64,000 nucleotides of DNA. It comes from Alcaligenaceae bacterium. GTDB taxonomy: Bacteria > Pseudomonadota > Gammaproteobacteria > Burkholderiales > Burkholderiaceae_B. The notes below the pieces were generated by a model. It worked only from the letters and a program-made list of their open reading frames with translations. It was not told where the DNA came from and did no database searches. The stretch is taken from the NCBI GenBank assembly GCA_013416455.1, contig JACCES010000001.1:434001-498000 (forward strand), read 5' to 3'. The translations under genes were made by a program, and so were the position numbers. Positions 12,145-20,836 of this stretch are shown piece by piece (within the stretch, counting starts at the first letter, position 1; each line of letters begins with the position of its first letter).

Positions 12145-13623
12145 GTGGGACAGCTCATTTATGAAATGCGGGCCAAGCAACAGACCACGCTCACGCCCCG
12201 ACTTCAACAGTCAGTCAGACTGCTGCAGATGTCGACGCTGGATTTCAGCCGCGAAGTCGCAGAAGCCATTTCCAACAACCCCTTCCTCGATGAAGAAGAA
12301 GGCCAGCCATCCGAGGAGAGTCAGCCGGAGCGGCAGGAGGCGCGCGCCGCTCTGCCCGAGGAAGGCGCGCCCCCTTCGGAAACCGCCGCCAGCGAAGAGT
12401 TCGACAACACCGTGACGGCCGACTACGATGCCGCCGCCGAATCCGCCACCTCCTATTCCGGCGACTACCCCACCGCCCGCAACAACGACCAGCCGGAAAC
12501 CGACATCGGGCAGTGGGCCCGCAGCGAGACCACCCTGCAGGAATCCCTGCGCAGGGATCTCTGCAGCTATCACCTGGACGCGCGCGACCGCTGCCTTGTG
12601 GAACTCATCATCGAAGCGCTGGACGACAACGGCTACCTGCGCATTCCCATGGACGAGCTCGTCCAGTCGGGCCAGATGGATCCGATGCCGGCCGACGGCG
12701 AATGGGAAATGGCGCTCAATCTCGTCCAGCACCTGGGCTCGCCGGGCATCGGGGCGCGCGATCTGCGGGAATGCCTGGCCCTGCAGCTCAAGGCCCTGGC
12801 GCCGGACACCCCCGCCCGGGACCTGGCGCTGCGCATCGTGGAAGAAGCGATCGAACGTCTGGGCCGCTGCGACTATGCCGGCCTGGCGCGCGTGCTGTCC
12901 GCAGCGGAGACCGACGTCAACCAGGCCTGCCTGCTGATCCGTGGCCTGGAACCCCGCCCGGGAGCGCATTTTTCCCGTGTCGACCCTTCGTGCTATGTCG
13001 TGCCGGACGTACTCGTACGCAAGGCCGGCCCGGACTGGGTGGCCATCCCGAACGACGTGGCCACGCCGCGCGCCCGCCTTAATACCGCCTATACCCAGCT
13101 CTTCCGGCAGACCCGCTATGACGACCGCCCGCTCATGGCCCAGGCCCTGCAGGAAGCCCGCTGGCTGATGCGCAGCCTCGAACAGCGCAATACCACCATC
13201 GCCCGCGTCGCCCAGGCGATCGTCGCCCGGCAGCAAACCTTCTTCGACTATGGCGACGTCGCCCTGCGCCCCATGATGCTCAGCGAGATCGCCGAAGAGC
13301 TCGGCATGCACGAGTCGACGGTATCGCGGGCGACCAGCAACAAGTACCTGGCTTCCCCGCGCGGCATTTTCGAGTTCAAGTATTTCTTTTCACGGGAACT
13401 GGCCACTCAGTCGGGCGGCACCTGCTCCGCCGTGGCCGTGCGGGCGCTGATCCAGGAAATGATCGAGGCCGAAAATCCCACCGAGCCCCTGTCCGACGTG
13501 ATGTTGGCCGAACGTCTGGCGCGCGAGGGAGTGCGGGTGGCCCGGCGCACGGTCTCCAAATACCGGGCTCAGATCAAATACCCCCCCGCCGAACAGCGCC
13601 GACGCCCCGTGCTGATGGCGTGA
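12145..13623 (+). CDS. rpoN: RNA polymerase sigma-54 factor (RpoN), isolated copy
   Basis: 492 residues with the full sigma-54 plan. The Gln/Leu-rich activator-responsive region I (TLTPRLQQSVRLLQMSTLDF) is followed by an acidic region II, a core-binding domain from about residue 120, the HTH LSEIAEELGMHESTVSRATS and the RpoN box ARRTVSKYRAQ that reads the -24 element. The start is GTG at 12145: AAGGAG (12134-12139) lies 5 nt before it and its own promoter starts RNA near 12116, which excludes the upstream ATG at 12121. Main rpoN genes of betaproteobacteria normally sit in an lptB/hpf cluster; none of that is here, so this is probably a second copy with a dedicated regulon. It converges on the dehydrogenase gene. 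Confidence 0.95.
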   Translation: MGQLIYEMRAKQQTTLTPRLQQSVRLLQMSTLDFSREVAEAISNNPFLDEEEGQPSEESQPERQEARAALPEEGAPPSETAASEEFDNTVTADYDAAAESATSYSGDYPTARNNDQPETDIGQWARSETTLQESLRRDLCSYHLDARDRCLVELIIEALDDNGYLRIPMDELVQSGQMDPMPADGEWEMALNLVQHLGSPGIGARDLRECLALQLKALAPDTPARDLALRIVEEAIERLGRCDYAGLARVLSAAETDVNQACLLIRGLEPRPGAHFSRVDPSCYVVPDVLVRKAGPDWVAIPNDVATPRARLNTAYTQLFRQTRYDDRPLMAQALQEARWLMRSLEQRNTTIARVAQAIVARQQTFFDYGDVALRPMMLSEIAEELGMHESTVSRATSNKYLASPRGIFEFKYFFSRELATQSGGTCSAVAVRALIQEMIEAENPTEPLSDVMLAERLAREGVRVARRTVSKYRAQIKYPPAEQRRRPVLMA

Positions 13624-13639
13624 AGCCCTGCGAAGGAAG

Positions 13640-13663
13640 CGCTCCGGCCGCCGGGCCGGAGCG
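13640..13663. terminator. Strong hairpin between convergent rpoN and dehydrogenase genes
   Basis: CGCTCCGGCC and GGCCGGAGCG form a perfect 10-bp stem around a GCCG loop, 16 nt after the rpoN stop codon. No U-tract follows. It probably serves both converging transcripts. Confidence 0.5.
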
Positions 13664-13695
13664 GCTCGGGCATCGCGCGGCCAGCGGCCCGCCCT

Positions 13696-14631
13696 CTACG
13701 CATTCACGATCTCGCCGCCATTGGGGTGCAGGAACTGGCCCGTCATGTAGCTGCCGTCATCCGAAGCCAGGAACACATAGCAGGGCGCGACTTCCTCGGG
13801 CTGGCCGGGCCGCTTCATGGGCGTATCCGCACCGAAGGTGGCCACATCGTCGGCATGGAAGCTCGCCGGGATCAAGGGTGTCCAGATCGGACCGGGCGCG
13901 ACGCCGTTGACCCGGATGCCGCGCTCGGCCAGCGATTTGGACAAGGAGCGGGTGAACGCCACGATGGCGCCCTTGGTGGCGGAGTAGTCGAGCAGACCCG
14001 GACTGCCCCGGTACGCGGTCACGGACGAGGTATTGACAATGGCCGCCCCGGACCGCAGATGGGGCAGCGCGGCCCGGGTCAGCAGGAACATGCCGAAGAA
14101 ATTCGTGCGGAAAGTGCGTTCCAGCTGCGCTGTGCCGATGTCCTCCATCCGCTTGGACACATGCTGCTCGGCCGCATTGTTCACCAGAATGTCGATGCGT
14201 CCTTGAACTTCGAGCGCGCGCTTCACGATCTCGTTGCAATGTCCCTCGTCCCCGATGTCGCCCGCCACCAGCGTGCAGCGCCGGCCGGCATCCTCGACCA
14301 GGCGCCGCGTTTCCCGCGCGTCGTCATGCTCATCGTAATAGCACACCACCAGGTCGGCGCCCTCTTTGGCGAAGGCGACCGCCACCGCGCGACCGATGCC
14401 GCTGTCGCCCCCGGTGATGATGGCCGTCCTGCCCTTGAGCTTGCCGGCGGCAAGATAGCGGTGCTCGCCGCTGCGCGGCTGCGGACGCATTGCCTTCTGA
14501 TGGCCCGGCTGGCGCTCCTGCTCCTGCGGGGGCAGGGTCCGGCCGTCCTCTGGCCGCTGATCCGAACCCTGGCCCGCCGCTTCGGCGCCGTTTTCCGATT
14601 GACCCGCGGATTCCAGGATATTCGTGCTCAT
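13696..14631 (-). CDS. General-stress-type short-chain dehydrogenase (YdaD/YhdF-like)
   Basis: 311 residues. A polar N-terminal tail (about 65 residues, with PPQEQERQPGHQKAM typical of the bacillary general-stress dehydrogenases YdaD/YhdF) precedes a Rossmann SDR domain. That domain has the cofactor motif TGGDSGIGRAVA, NNAAEQH, the catalytic Ser in NTSSVTAY and the YSATK pair. The substrate is unknown. The ATG at 14631 has AGGAGG 8 nt upstream and a 20-nt leader from the -24/-12 site at 14662-14677. In many bacteria this family belongs to the general stress regulon, here apparently under sigma-54. Confidence 0.9.
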   Translation of the reverse strand: MSTNILESAGQSENGAEAAGQGSDQRPEDGRTLPPQEQERQPGHQKAMRPQPRSGEHRYLAAGKLKGRTAIITGGDSGIGRAVAVAFAKEGADLVVCYYDEHDDARETRRLVEDAGRRCTLVAGDIGDEGHCNEIVKRALEVQGRIDILVNNAAEQHVSKRMEDIGTAQLERTFRTNFFGMFLLTRAALPHLRSGAAIVNTSSVTAYRGSPGLLDYSATKGAIVAFTRSLSKSLAERGIRVNGVAPGPIWTPLIPASFHADDVATFGADTPMKRPGQPEEVAPCYVFLASDDGSYMTGQFLHPNGGEIVNA

Positions 14632-14661
14632 TGGAATTCCTCCTGAAGATACAGGGGATCC

Positions 14662-14677
14662 AGCAAGGTGCATGCCT
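14662..14677 (-). promoter_or_regulatory. Sigma-54 (-24/-12) promoter for the stress dehydrogenase
   Basis: Minus strand AGGCATG-CACC-TTGCT; both conserved halves are identical to those of the glgE promoter, with 10 bp between cores. Predicted +1 near 14651, 20 nt before the ATG, with AGGAGG in that leader. Confidence 0.75.
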
Positions 14678-14722
14678 CAGCCGGGGCCGGCGCCACCGCC
14701 CCGCCCATGGCCGGGCGGCCCC

Positions 14723-15700
14723 CTATCCGGCTTCGGCCACCTTCAGCAGGACCCGCCGGCTTTCGAAGCGGCGCAAGGCGCCCTCGAAGGGATCGCGGAA
14801 TTCCACGGCCCTCGCCAGCAGCTGCAGGGGCCGGCCGAAATCGTCCGGCCCGGACTGCCCCGACGCTTCGTTCTGGAGGCCGGGATGATAGTAGGCATCA
14901 TTGAGTATGGGCATGCCCAGGGCGCTCATGTGGGCGCGCAACTGATGCTTGCGGCCCGTCGAAGGCAGCAGGCGCAGATGCGCAAGCGCACCGCCGTCCA
15001 GCCGGCCCAGGAGCTCGATGCGGGTCTCGCTGTTCGGCTCGCCCGGCATTTCCCGCATGAGAAAACCGCCGGGCCGCTCGGCCAGCCGGCTGCGGTGCAT
15101 CAGCGGAAAGACGAGCGACTGCGGGGCGGCTGCCACCGCCTCGTATTCCTTGTGCACCGCCCGAGCCTGGAAAAGTGACTGGTAGCGGCCGCGGCAGGCC
15201 GGGTCGACGCAGAACATCAGCACACCGGCGGTATCGCGGTCCAGGCGATGGACGGGCGACAGCAAGGGAAGATCGAGCTCGCGCCGCAGGCGCACCAGGG
15301 CAGTGTGAAGCAGGTAGCGGCCACCCGGCACGGTGGCCATGAAATGCGGCTTGTCGACGACCAGCAGCCGCGCATCGCGATGCAGCACCGGCAGATCGAA
15401 GGGCACGGGCGCTTCATCCGGCACCTCGCGGTAATACCACAGCCAGCGGCCGGCGCGATAGGGTTCTTCAGGCCGCTGTGCCCTGCCGGAGCCATCGACG
15501 ATATCGCCCGCCTCCAGGCGCCGCAGCAGGATATCCGGCGGAATCCGTGGAAAACGCTCGCACAGGAAATGGAACAGGGTTTCCCACGGGCCTTCGTTCA
15601 AATAGACGCGGCTGCGCGGTATGCCGTGCGCGGCCCCGGAACCGGAGCCGGAGCCGGAGCCGCGCGGCTTTGCGGGCGCATCGCGCTCGGGCCGCTCCAC
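14723..15700 (-). CDS. RluA-family pseudouridine synthase
   Basis: 325 residues. The catalytic motif HRLDRDTAGVLMF carries the Asp that attacks uridine in tRNA or 23S rRNA; GRKHQLRAHMSALGMPIL is the second family signature. An S4-like N-terminal region (ILLRRLEAGDIV) is present. The N-terminus has an odd GSGSGSGSG run encoded by a short GGCTCC-type repeat, probably a flexible linker. The start is taken as GTG at 15700, directly after the TRAP permease stop; no strong ribosome site is visible and a later start is possible. The exact RNA target (RluA/RluC/TruC type) cannot be assigned. Confidence 0.88.
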   Translation of the reverse strand: MERPERDAPAKPRGSGSGSGSGAAHGIPRSRVYLNEGPWETLFHFLCERFPRIPPDILLRRLEAGDIVDGSGRAQRPEEPYRAGRWLWYYREVPDEAPVPFDLPVLHRDARLLVVDKPHFMATVPGGRYLLHTALVRLRRELDLPLLSPVHRLDRDTAGVLMFCVDPACRGRYQSLFQARAVHKEYEAVAAAPQSLVFPLMHRSRLAERPGGFLMREMPGEPNSETRIELLGRLDGGALAHLRLLPSTGRKHQLRAHMSALGMPILNDAYYHPGLQNEASGQSGPDDFGRPLQLLARAVEFRDPFEGALRRFESRRVLLKVAEAG

Positions 15701-18340
15701 CTATACCACGGCCGGCGTGGCGCCCGCGCCATCGCGGCGCATGCGCCGGCCCTGCAGCGCCCAGATGAAGGCCAGAATCGCCAGGGCGGGCAGATACACC
15801 CAGAACTCCGATGGCCGGTGGGGATTCGGCACCAGAAGTTCGCTGACCTCCCAGCCCTGCTCCCAGCCGGCGCGCCGGGCCGTGCTGCCGAAGCGCACGG
15901 CGGCGATCTGCGTCATGTCCCCCATGCTCACCACCGTCAGGCCGGCGGCGGACAGGCGCTGGCGGCCGGCATCGTCACCGGTGGCCTCGCTGTCTTCGGG
16001 CAATTCCCTGAGCCCGACGGCCACCGTCTTGCTCAGCTCGTCGCCTTCGAGGTTCATGCCGGACAGCACGGCCACGAAACGGCCGTTGGCGGGCAGATCC
16101 GCGGCGATCTCGTAGATCTGCGAAGCCGGCCGCGCCTCGTACTTGGGCGCTACGTAGTTCATGAACCAGTCGGGGCGGAAAAGCGCGAACGTCACCAGCA
16201 GCAACAGCAGTACTTCGATGATCGAGCACTTGCTGCGGAACCAGGCCATGGTGGCCGCCGCGAAGGTGAGGGAAGCCACGGTAGCGCCGAACACCACCAG
16301 AATCAGCTCCAGCCAGCCCGATACATCGATCAGCAGCAGCATGGGGTTGAAGATGAACATGAAGGGCAGCACGGCCGTGCGCATGGCATATGTCACGCCC
16401 TGCACGCCGGTGGCCAGCGGGCTTTCGCCGGAAATGGCCGCCGCCGCGAAGGTGGCCAGCCCCACCGGCGGCGTGATGTCCGCCATGATTCCGTAATAGA
16501 AGACGAACATGTGCACCGCGATCAGCGGGATCACCATGCCGCTCTGCGCGCCGAGTTCTACCACCACCGGCGCCATCAGCGTCGCCATCAGAATGTAGTT
16601 GGCGGTGGTCGGCATGCCCAGGCCCAGCACCAGGCAGACCGCTGCCGTGAAGAACAGCATCACCAGCACATTGCCCATGGACACCATCTCGACGAAGGCG
16701 GTCATGCGCAGGCCCAGGCCGGTCAGGGTGATGGCACCCACGATCAGCCCGGCCGTGCCGCAGGCGATGGCGATGCCCACCATGTTGCGCGCACCTTCCT
16801 GCAGGCCGACGATGGCCTCGTGAAAGCCCTGGCGCAGCGGCTCGGCAATGGACTGGCCGCGGAAGAAGGCGATCAGCGGCCGTTGCGTGACCATCTGGAA
16901 GAGCATGGCCATCACCGCCCAGAATGCCGACAGGCCGGCCGAGAGCTGATCCACAGCCAGGCACCACACCAGAATGCCGATAGGGATCAGATAGTACAGG
17001 CCCGCACGCACCGTGGGCCATGCCTCGGGCCGCACCGGATTCGTGATGTTGATGTCCGTGGGAAGATCCGGCTGCCGCGCTGATATGCGCAGCAGCCACA
17101 GGTACAGCACCAGCAGCAGAACCAGCAGGATGGGGGTGGCCGCCTCGCCCGCGACGGCGCGCACGCCGATGCCAACCCAGTAGACCAGCCCCATGACGAC
17201 GAGCGTGCCGGCGATCCCCATGCCCCAGCCGGCCAGCTTCTGCAGCGGCGTCTTGGGCTTGCCGGCGGACATCATGGGATTGATGCCGAGCTTGAGCGCT
17301 TCGAGGTGGACGATATAGAACAGCGCCACATAGGAAATGCTGGCGGGCAGCAGAGCGTGGCGGATGATGTCCGTATACGGAATACCCACGTATTCGATCA
17401 TCAGGAAGGCCGCCGCGCCCATTACCGGAGGCATGATCTGGCCGTTCACCGACGAGGCTGTTTCGATGGCGCCGGCGCGCACCCCGCCATAGCCGGCCTT
17501 CTTCATGAGCGGGATGGTGAAGATGCCCCCCGTCACCACGTTGGCGACCGATGATGCCGAAACGATGCCGTTGACCGCCGAGCTGACCACCGCCACCTTG
17601 GCCGGACCGCCGCGCAGGTGTCCCAGCAGCGCGAAGGACACCTGCATCATGTAGTTGCCCGCGCCGCAGCGGTCGAGCAGGGAGCCGAGCAGCACGAAAA
17701 TGAAGATGTAGGAAACCGAGACCCCCAGCGCCACGCCATAGACGCCTTCGGTGGTGAGCCACATGTGCGACACCAGGCGTTCGACCGACGCCCCCCTGTG
17801 CGCCAGCGCTTCCGGCAGCCAGGGTCCCAGGAAGACATAGGCGACGAACACGGCGCCCAGCACGGCCATGGGCGCGCCCAGCGCTCGGCGGGTGACTTCC
17901 AGGAGCAGCACCAGGCCGATGGCCGCCGTGGCGACGTCCATGGTGGTGGGCATCCCGGGCCGGGTGGCCAGTTCGCCATAGAAGAAATACAGATAGCTGG
18001 CGCAGAAGCCCCCGACCAGCGCCAGCACCCAGTCATGCAGGGGCATGACGTCGCGCCGCGAGCGCTTGCTGGCGGGATAGGCGAGGTAGCCGAGGAATAC
18101 GGCAATGCCCAGATGCAGGGCGCGCGCCTCGGTATCGTTGAAAATGGCGAAATTCAACGTGAACGGCAGCGGCGAGGCATACCAGAGCTGGAACAGGGAC
18201 CAGCACAGCGCCCCCACAAACAGGACTGCGCCGGTCACGCCGCCGACCGTCCGGCCGCCCCTGTCCACATCGGCGACGAGTTGTTCGAGTTCGGCGTTGG
18301 CGGCCTGCTGTTCCTGGGACAGCTCGGGCTTGGAGGTCAT
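15701..18340 (-). CDS. TAXI-TRAP transporter fused permease (DctQM type)
   Basis: 879 residues fusing the small 4-TM DctQ part and the large DctM part of a TRAP transporter, which imports organic anions on an ion gradient. Repeated hydrophobic helices fill the protein; PTTANYILMATLMAPVVVEL and the ADITPPVGLATFAAAAISG loop are typical of DctM of the 4TM/12TM fusion class that works with TAXI receptors. The start at 18340 (MTSKPELSQ) has a GGGGA site; the longer frame upstream would run through the hairpin array. Its binding protein is the preceding gene, 144 nt upstream, with four hairpins in the gap. The substrate is unknown. Confidence 0.92.
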   Translation of the reverse strand: MTSKPELSQEQQAANAELEQLVADVDRGGRTVGGVTGAVLFVGALCWSLFQLWYASPLPFTLNFAIFNDTEARALHLGIAVFLGYLAYPASKRSRRDVMPLHDWVLALVGGFCASYLYFFYGELATRPGMPTTMDVATAAIGLVLLLEVTRRALGAPMAVLGAVFVAYVFLGPWLPEALAHRGASVERLVSHMWLTTEGVYGVALGVSVSYIFIFVLLGSLLDRCGAGNYMMQVSFALLGHLRGGPAKVAVVSSAVNGIVSASSVANVVTGGIFTIPLMKKAGYGGVRAGAIETASSVNGQIMPPVMGAAAFLMIEYVGIPYTDIIRHALLPASISYVALFYIVHLEALKLGINPMMSAGKPKTPLQKLAGWGMGIAGTLVVMGLVYWVGIGVRAVAGEAATPILLVLLLVLYLWLLRISARQPDLPTDINITNPVRPEAWPTVRAGLYYLIPIGILVWCLAVDQLSAGLSAFWAVMAMLFQMVTQRPLIAFFRGQSIAEPLRQGFHEAIVGLQEGARNMVGIAIACGTAGLIVGAITLTGLGLRMTAFVEMVSMGNVLVMLFFTAAVCLVLGLGMPTTANYILMATLMAPVVVELGAQSGMVIPLIAVHMFVFYYGIMADITPPVGLATFAAAAISGESPLATGVQGVTYAMRTAVLPFMFIFNPMLLLIDVSGWLELILVVFGATVASLTFAAATMAWFRSKCSIIEVLLLLLVTFALFRPDWFMNYVAPKYEARPASQIYEIAADLPANGRFVAVLSGMNLEGDELSKTVAVGLRELPEDSEATGDDAGRQRLSAAGLTVVSMGDMTQIAAVRFGSTARRAGWEQGWEVSELLVPNPHRPSEFWVYLPALAILAFIWALQGRRMRRDGAGATPAVV

Positions 18341-18368
18341 GCGTATTCCCCAGTCATAAAACGAAAGA

Positions 18369-18465
18369 CCGGCGCTGTAGCGCCGGCGTACAGGCCGCAA
18401 GGCCTGTGACGGGCCCCGGCCGCCCGGCCGGGGCTGCGCCCGCCTCGCCGTCATGGACGGCGAGG
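18369..18465. repeat. Four consecutive stem-loops between TAXI receptor and TRAP permease genes
   Basis: Four GC-rich hairpins occur in under 100 nt. They are CCGGCGC-TGTA-GCGCCGG (18369-18386), CAGGCC-GCAA-GGCCTG (18391-18406, a GNRA loop), CCCCGGCC-GCCC-GGCCGGGG (18414-18433) and CCTCGCCGT/ACGGCGAGG (18443-18465). None has a U-tract. They may protect the receptor mRNA 3' end and give more receptor than permease. Confidence 0.6.
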
Positions 18466-18484
18466 GCCGGGATCAGCCGCGTGG

Positions 18485-19483
18485 TCAGAGCAGGCCCTTT
18501 TCCTTGAAGTACTTCTCGGCGCCGGGATGCAGCGGAGCCGACAGGCCGTTCTTGACCATGTCTTCTTTTTCGAGCAGGCCCAGAGCCGGATGCAGCTTCT
18601 TGAAGTCGTCGAAGTTTTCGAAGACGGCCTTCACCACGGTATAGATGGTTTCATCGGGGACGTCGGCCGAGGTGACGAAGGTGGCCAGCACACCGTAGGT
18701 CTCGGTGTCTTCCGCGTTGTTGGGATAGAGCCCGCCGGGAATGGCGACCTTGGCGTAGTAGGGATAGGTTTCGACCAGCTTATCGACCACCGGACCCGTC
18801 AGGGAGACCAGCTGGGCGCCGCAGCTGGTGGTGGGATCCTGGATGTTGGCGGAGGGGTGGCCGACGCCGTAGAAGAAGCCGTCGATCTTGCCGTCGCACA
18901 GCGCGCTGCCGTGCTCGTCGGGACGCAGCTCGGAGGCCAGCGAGAAGAATTTCAGGTCGCGGCCCTGGGCCGCCAGCAACTGTTCCATGGACGCGCGCGT
19001 GCCCGAGCCCGGGTTGCCCACGTTGAAGCGCTTGCCCTTGAAGTCGTCGAAGCTCTTGATGTTCGCTTCCTTGCGCGCCACGACCGTGAAGGGCTCGGGA
19101 TGCAGCGAAAACACCGAACGCAGTTTTTCGAACTTGCCCGCGTCCTTGAACTGGCCGTCGCCGTTGTAGGCATTGAAGCCGACGTCGGACTGGACCACGC
19201 CCAGGTCGAGCTCGCCCGCCTTGATCGTGTTCACGTTGAAGACCGAACCGCCTGTGGATTCCACCGAACAGCGGATGCCGTGATCGGCGCGGTCTTTGTT
19301 GACGAGGCGGCAGATGGCGCCGCCGGCGGCATAGTAGACGCCCGTGACACCGCCCGTGCCGATGCTGACGAACTTCTGCTGCGCGGCCGCGGGCAGCGGA
19401 GCCATCAGTGCGGCGAACATGGCCGCGGCTCCGGCGCTTACGGCAAGATGCCTGCCGAATTTGGACTTGATTTTCTCGTGCAT
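18485..19483 (-). CDS. TAXI-family TRAP transporter solute-binding protein
   Basis: 332 residues. A Sec signal peptide (hydrophobic core [20 protein letters not shown], cleavage after AAA-Q near residue 35) sends it to the periplasm. The mature start [21 protein letters not shown] and [12 protein letters not shown] are typical of TAXI receptors. The start follows AAGGAG. It precedes the fused permease in the same direction and is the receptor of that system. The ligand is unknown; glutamate and other carboxylates are bound by studied relatives. Confidence 0.92.
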   Translation of the reverse strand: MHEKIKSKFGRHLAVSAGAAAMFAALMAPLPAAAQQKFVSIGTGGVTGVYYAAGGAICRLVNKDRADHGIRCSVESTGGSVFNVNTIKAGELDLGVVQSDVGFNAYNGDGQFKDAGKFEKLRSVFSLHPEPFTVVARKEANIKSFDDFKGKRFNVGNPGSGTRASMEQLLAAQGRDLKFFSLASELRPDEHGSALCDGKIDGFFYGVGHPSANIQDPTTSCGAQLVSLTGPVVDKLVETYPYYAKVAIPGGLYPNNAEDTETYGVLATFVTSADVPDETIYTVVKAVFENFDDFKKLHPALGLLEKEDMVKNGLSAPLHPGAEKYFKEKGLL

Positions 19484-19517
19484 ACGAACTCCTTGGGCTG
19501 GCCCGTGATTATCCAGT

Positions 19518-19527
19518 GGTTATAACC
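19518..19527. promoter_or_regulatory. Palindrome GGTTATAACC upstream of the TAXI-TRAP genes
   Basis: A perfect 10-bp palindrome 35 nt before the receptor start codon, in an AT-richer patch containing minus-strand TTGCGA and TTGCAA boxes. It could be part of a promoter or an operator. No regulator gene is adjacent. Confidence 0.3.
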
Positions 19528-19673
19528 GTCGCAATGAAAGAATACCCATTGCAATGACCTGAGTATCCTACCGCCACAGCGGCCATGGTAGCGTCCCGAT
19601 TTTCTTGGGGTTTGCCCTAGAATGCACGCTTTTTCGCAAAATCCCGGCCCTTCCAACCACCGGATGCGCGCGG

Positions 19674-19892
19674 CCTGCATGCCGCTCGGATTCGCCAGGC
19701 ATAGAACAGTCCGCAGGGACTGTCCTATGTCCGGGCTGCCCCACCTCGGCGCCTGCATGCGCCTCGGATTCGCCAGGCATAGAACAGTCCGCAGGGACTG
19801 TCCTATGTCCGGGCTGCCCCACCTCGGCGCCTGCATGCGCCTCGGATTCGCCAGGCATAGAACAGTCCGCAGGGACTGTCCTATGTCCGGGC
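19674..19892. repeat. 78-bp tandem repeat (about 2.8 copies) with internal hairpins
   Basis: Units begin at 19685, 19763 and 19841 (period 78 bp) and appear nearly identical. Each carries ACAGTCC-GCAG-GGACTGT flanked by CATAG/CTATG, a 13-bp stem with one mismatch. The array ends at the stop codon of the ZIP gene (19893-19895). As 78 is a multiple of three, both strands stay open across it, giving repetitive false reading frames. A diverged half-unit in the opposite orientation lies at 52540-52586. The rest of the 409-nt gene-free stretch 19484-19892 is the upstream region of the TAXI gene. Confidence 0.85.
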
Positions 19893-20801
19893 TCATCCCA
19901 GAGCAGTATCGAGCAGCATCATGACCACGAAACCGATCATCAACCCCCCGGTCGCCCATGACTCATGGCCCTTCCGGTGCGATTCAGGGATGATTTCGTG
20001 GCTGATCACGAACAGCATGGCACCGGCGGCCATCGCCAGCCCCCACGGCAGCAGGGCGGCCGACAATGCCACGACGACCACCCCGAACACCGCCATCAGC
20101 GGTTCGACCAGGCCCGAGAACACGGCGACGCCCACCGACATCGCGCGGCCGTAACCCACCCCGCGCATCGCCAGGGCCACCACCAGGCCTTCCGGTATGT
20201 CCTGCAGTGCAATGCCCACGGCGAGCGCCCGCGCGCTGTCGACATCCGGCCCCGCAAAAGCCACGCCGATGGCCAGCCCTTCGGGAAGATTGTGCAGCGC
20301 AATGGCGATGACGAACAGCCAGACCCGCTTGATCTGCAGCGACCGGCTGCCTTCCACGCCCTTGATGAAATGCTCATGGGGCAGCAGGCGATCGATCAGC
20401 AGCAGCAGGCCGGCACCCATGAGAATGCCGCAGCCGACCGTGGAGCTGGCCGCCCACTTGCCGGCGCCCATGGACGCCGCCGCATCCAGCGCGGGAACGA
20501 TCAGCGAAAAGGCACAGGCCGCCAGCATGACGCCCGCGCCGAAACCGAGCATCGCATCATGCATGCGCTGCGAGGGACGCCACGTGAGCAGCACCGGCAG
20601 CGTGCCCAGGGCGGTGGCCAGCGCGGCGCCGCCGCCCCCGAGAATGGCGCCGGACAGCGCCGGCATGTCCCCCCGCACAGCGGCATATACGCCTATGGCC
20701 AGCAGCACGAACGTTATGACCGCGATTGTCAGGAACAGCCGGTGGGACAGCTCCGGATGGGAAAGGGAAGCAGTGTTTTCGCGCTGCGAAATGGACGACA
20801 C
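19893..20801 (-). CDS. ZIP-family metal transporter (GufA/ZupT-like)
   Basis: 302 residues with about eight membrane helices. The metal-binding helix motifs HNLPEGLAIGVAF (TM4) and LQDIPEGLVVALAM (TM5) are both present, as in GufA/ZupT importers of zinc and other divalent metals; a HEHF stretch lies in the loop before TM4. The start at 20801 has no strong ribosome site in view. The tandem repeat abuts its stop codon. No zinc regulator lies beside it. The metal preference cannot be read from sequence. Confidence 0.92.
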   Translation of the reverse strand: MSSISQRENTASLSHPELSHRLFLTIAVITFVLLAIGVYAAVRGDMPALSGAILGGGGAALATALGTLPVLLTWRPSQRMHDAMLGFGAGVMLAACAFSLIVPALDAAASMGAGKWAASSTVGCGILMGAGLLLLIDRLLPHEHFIKGVEGSRSLQIKRVWLFVIAIALHNLPEGLAIGVAFAGPDVDSARALAVGIALQDIPEGLVVALAMRGVGYGRAMSVGVAVFSGLVEPLMAVFGVVVVALSAALLPWGLAMAAGAMLFVISHEIIPESHRKGHESWATGGLMIGFVVMMLLDTALG

Positions 20802-20836
20802 GATGGGCTCCAGAAAACCAAGACAGCCGGATGAAA

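Noticed and set aside
15248-17083. 611-codon plus-strand frame opposite the RluA and TRAP genes
   Set aside because: His/Gln/Arg-rich antisense frame crossing two real genes.
19674-19892. CRISPR array
   Set aside because: Units of 78 bp are contiguous and near-identical throughout with no variable spacers, and no cas genes are present.
19438-19961. Repetitive open frames across the 78-bp array on both strands
   Set aside because: They exist because the period is a multiple of three; there is no start signal and the hairpins explain the sequence better.
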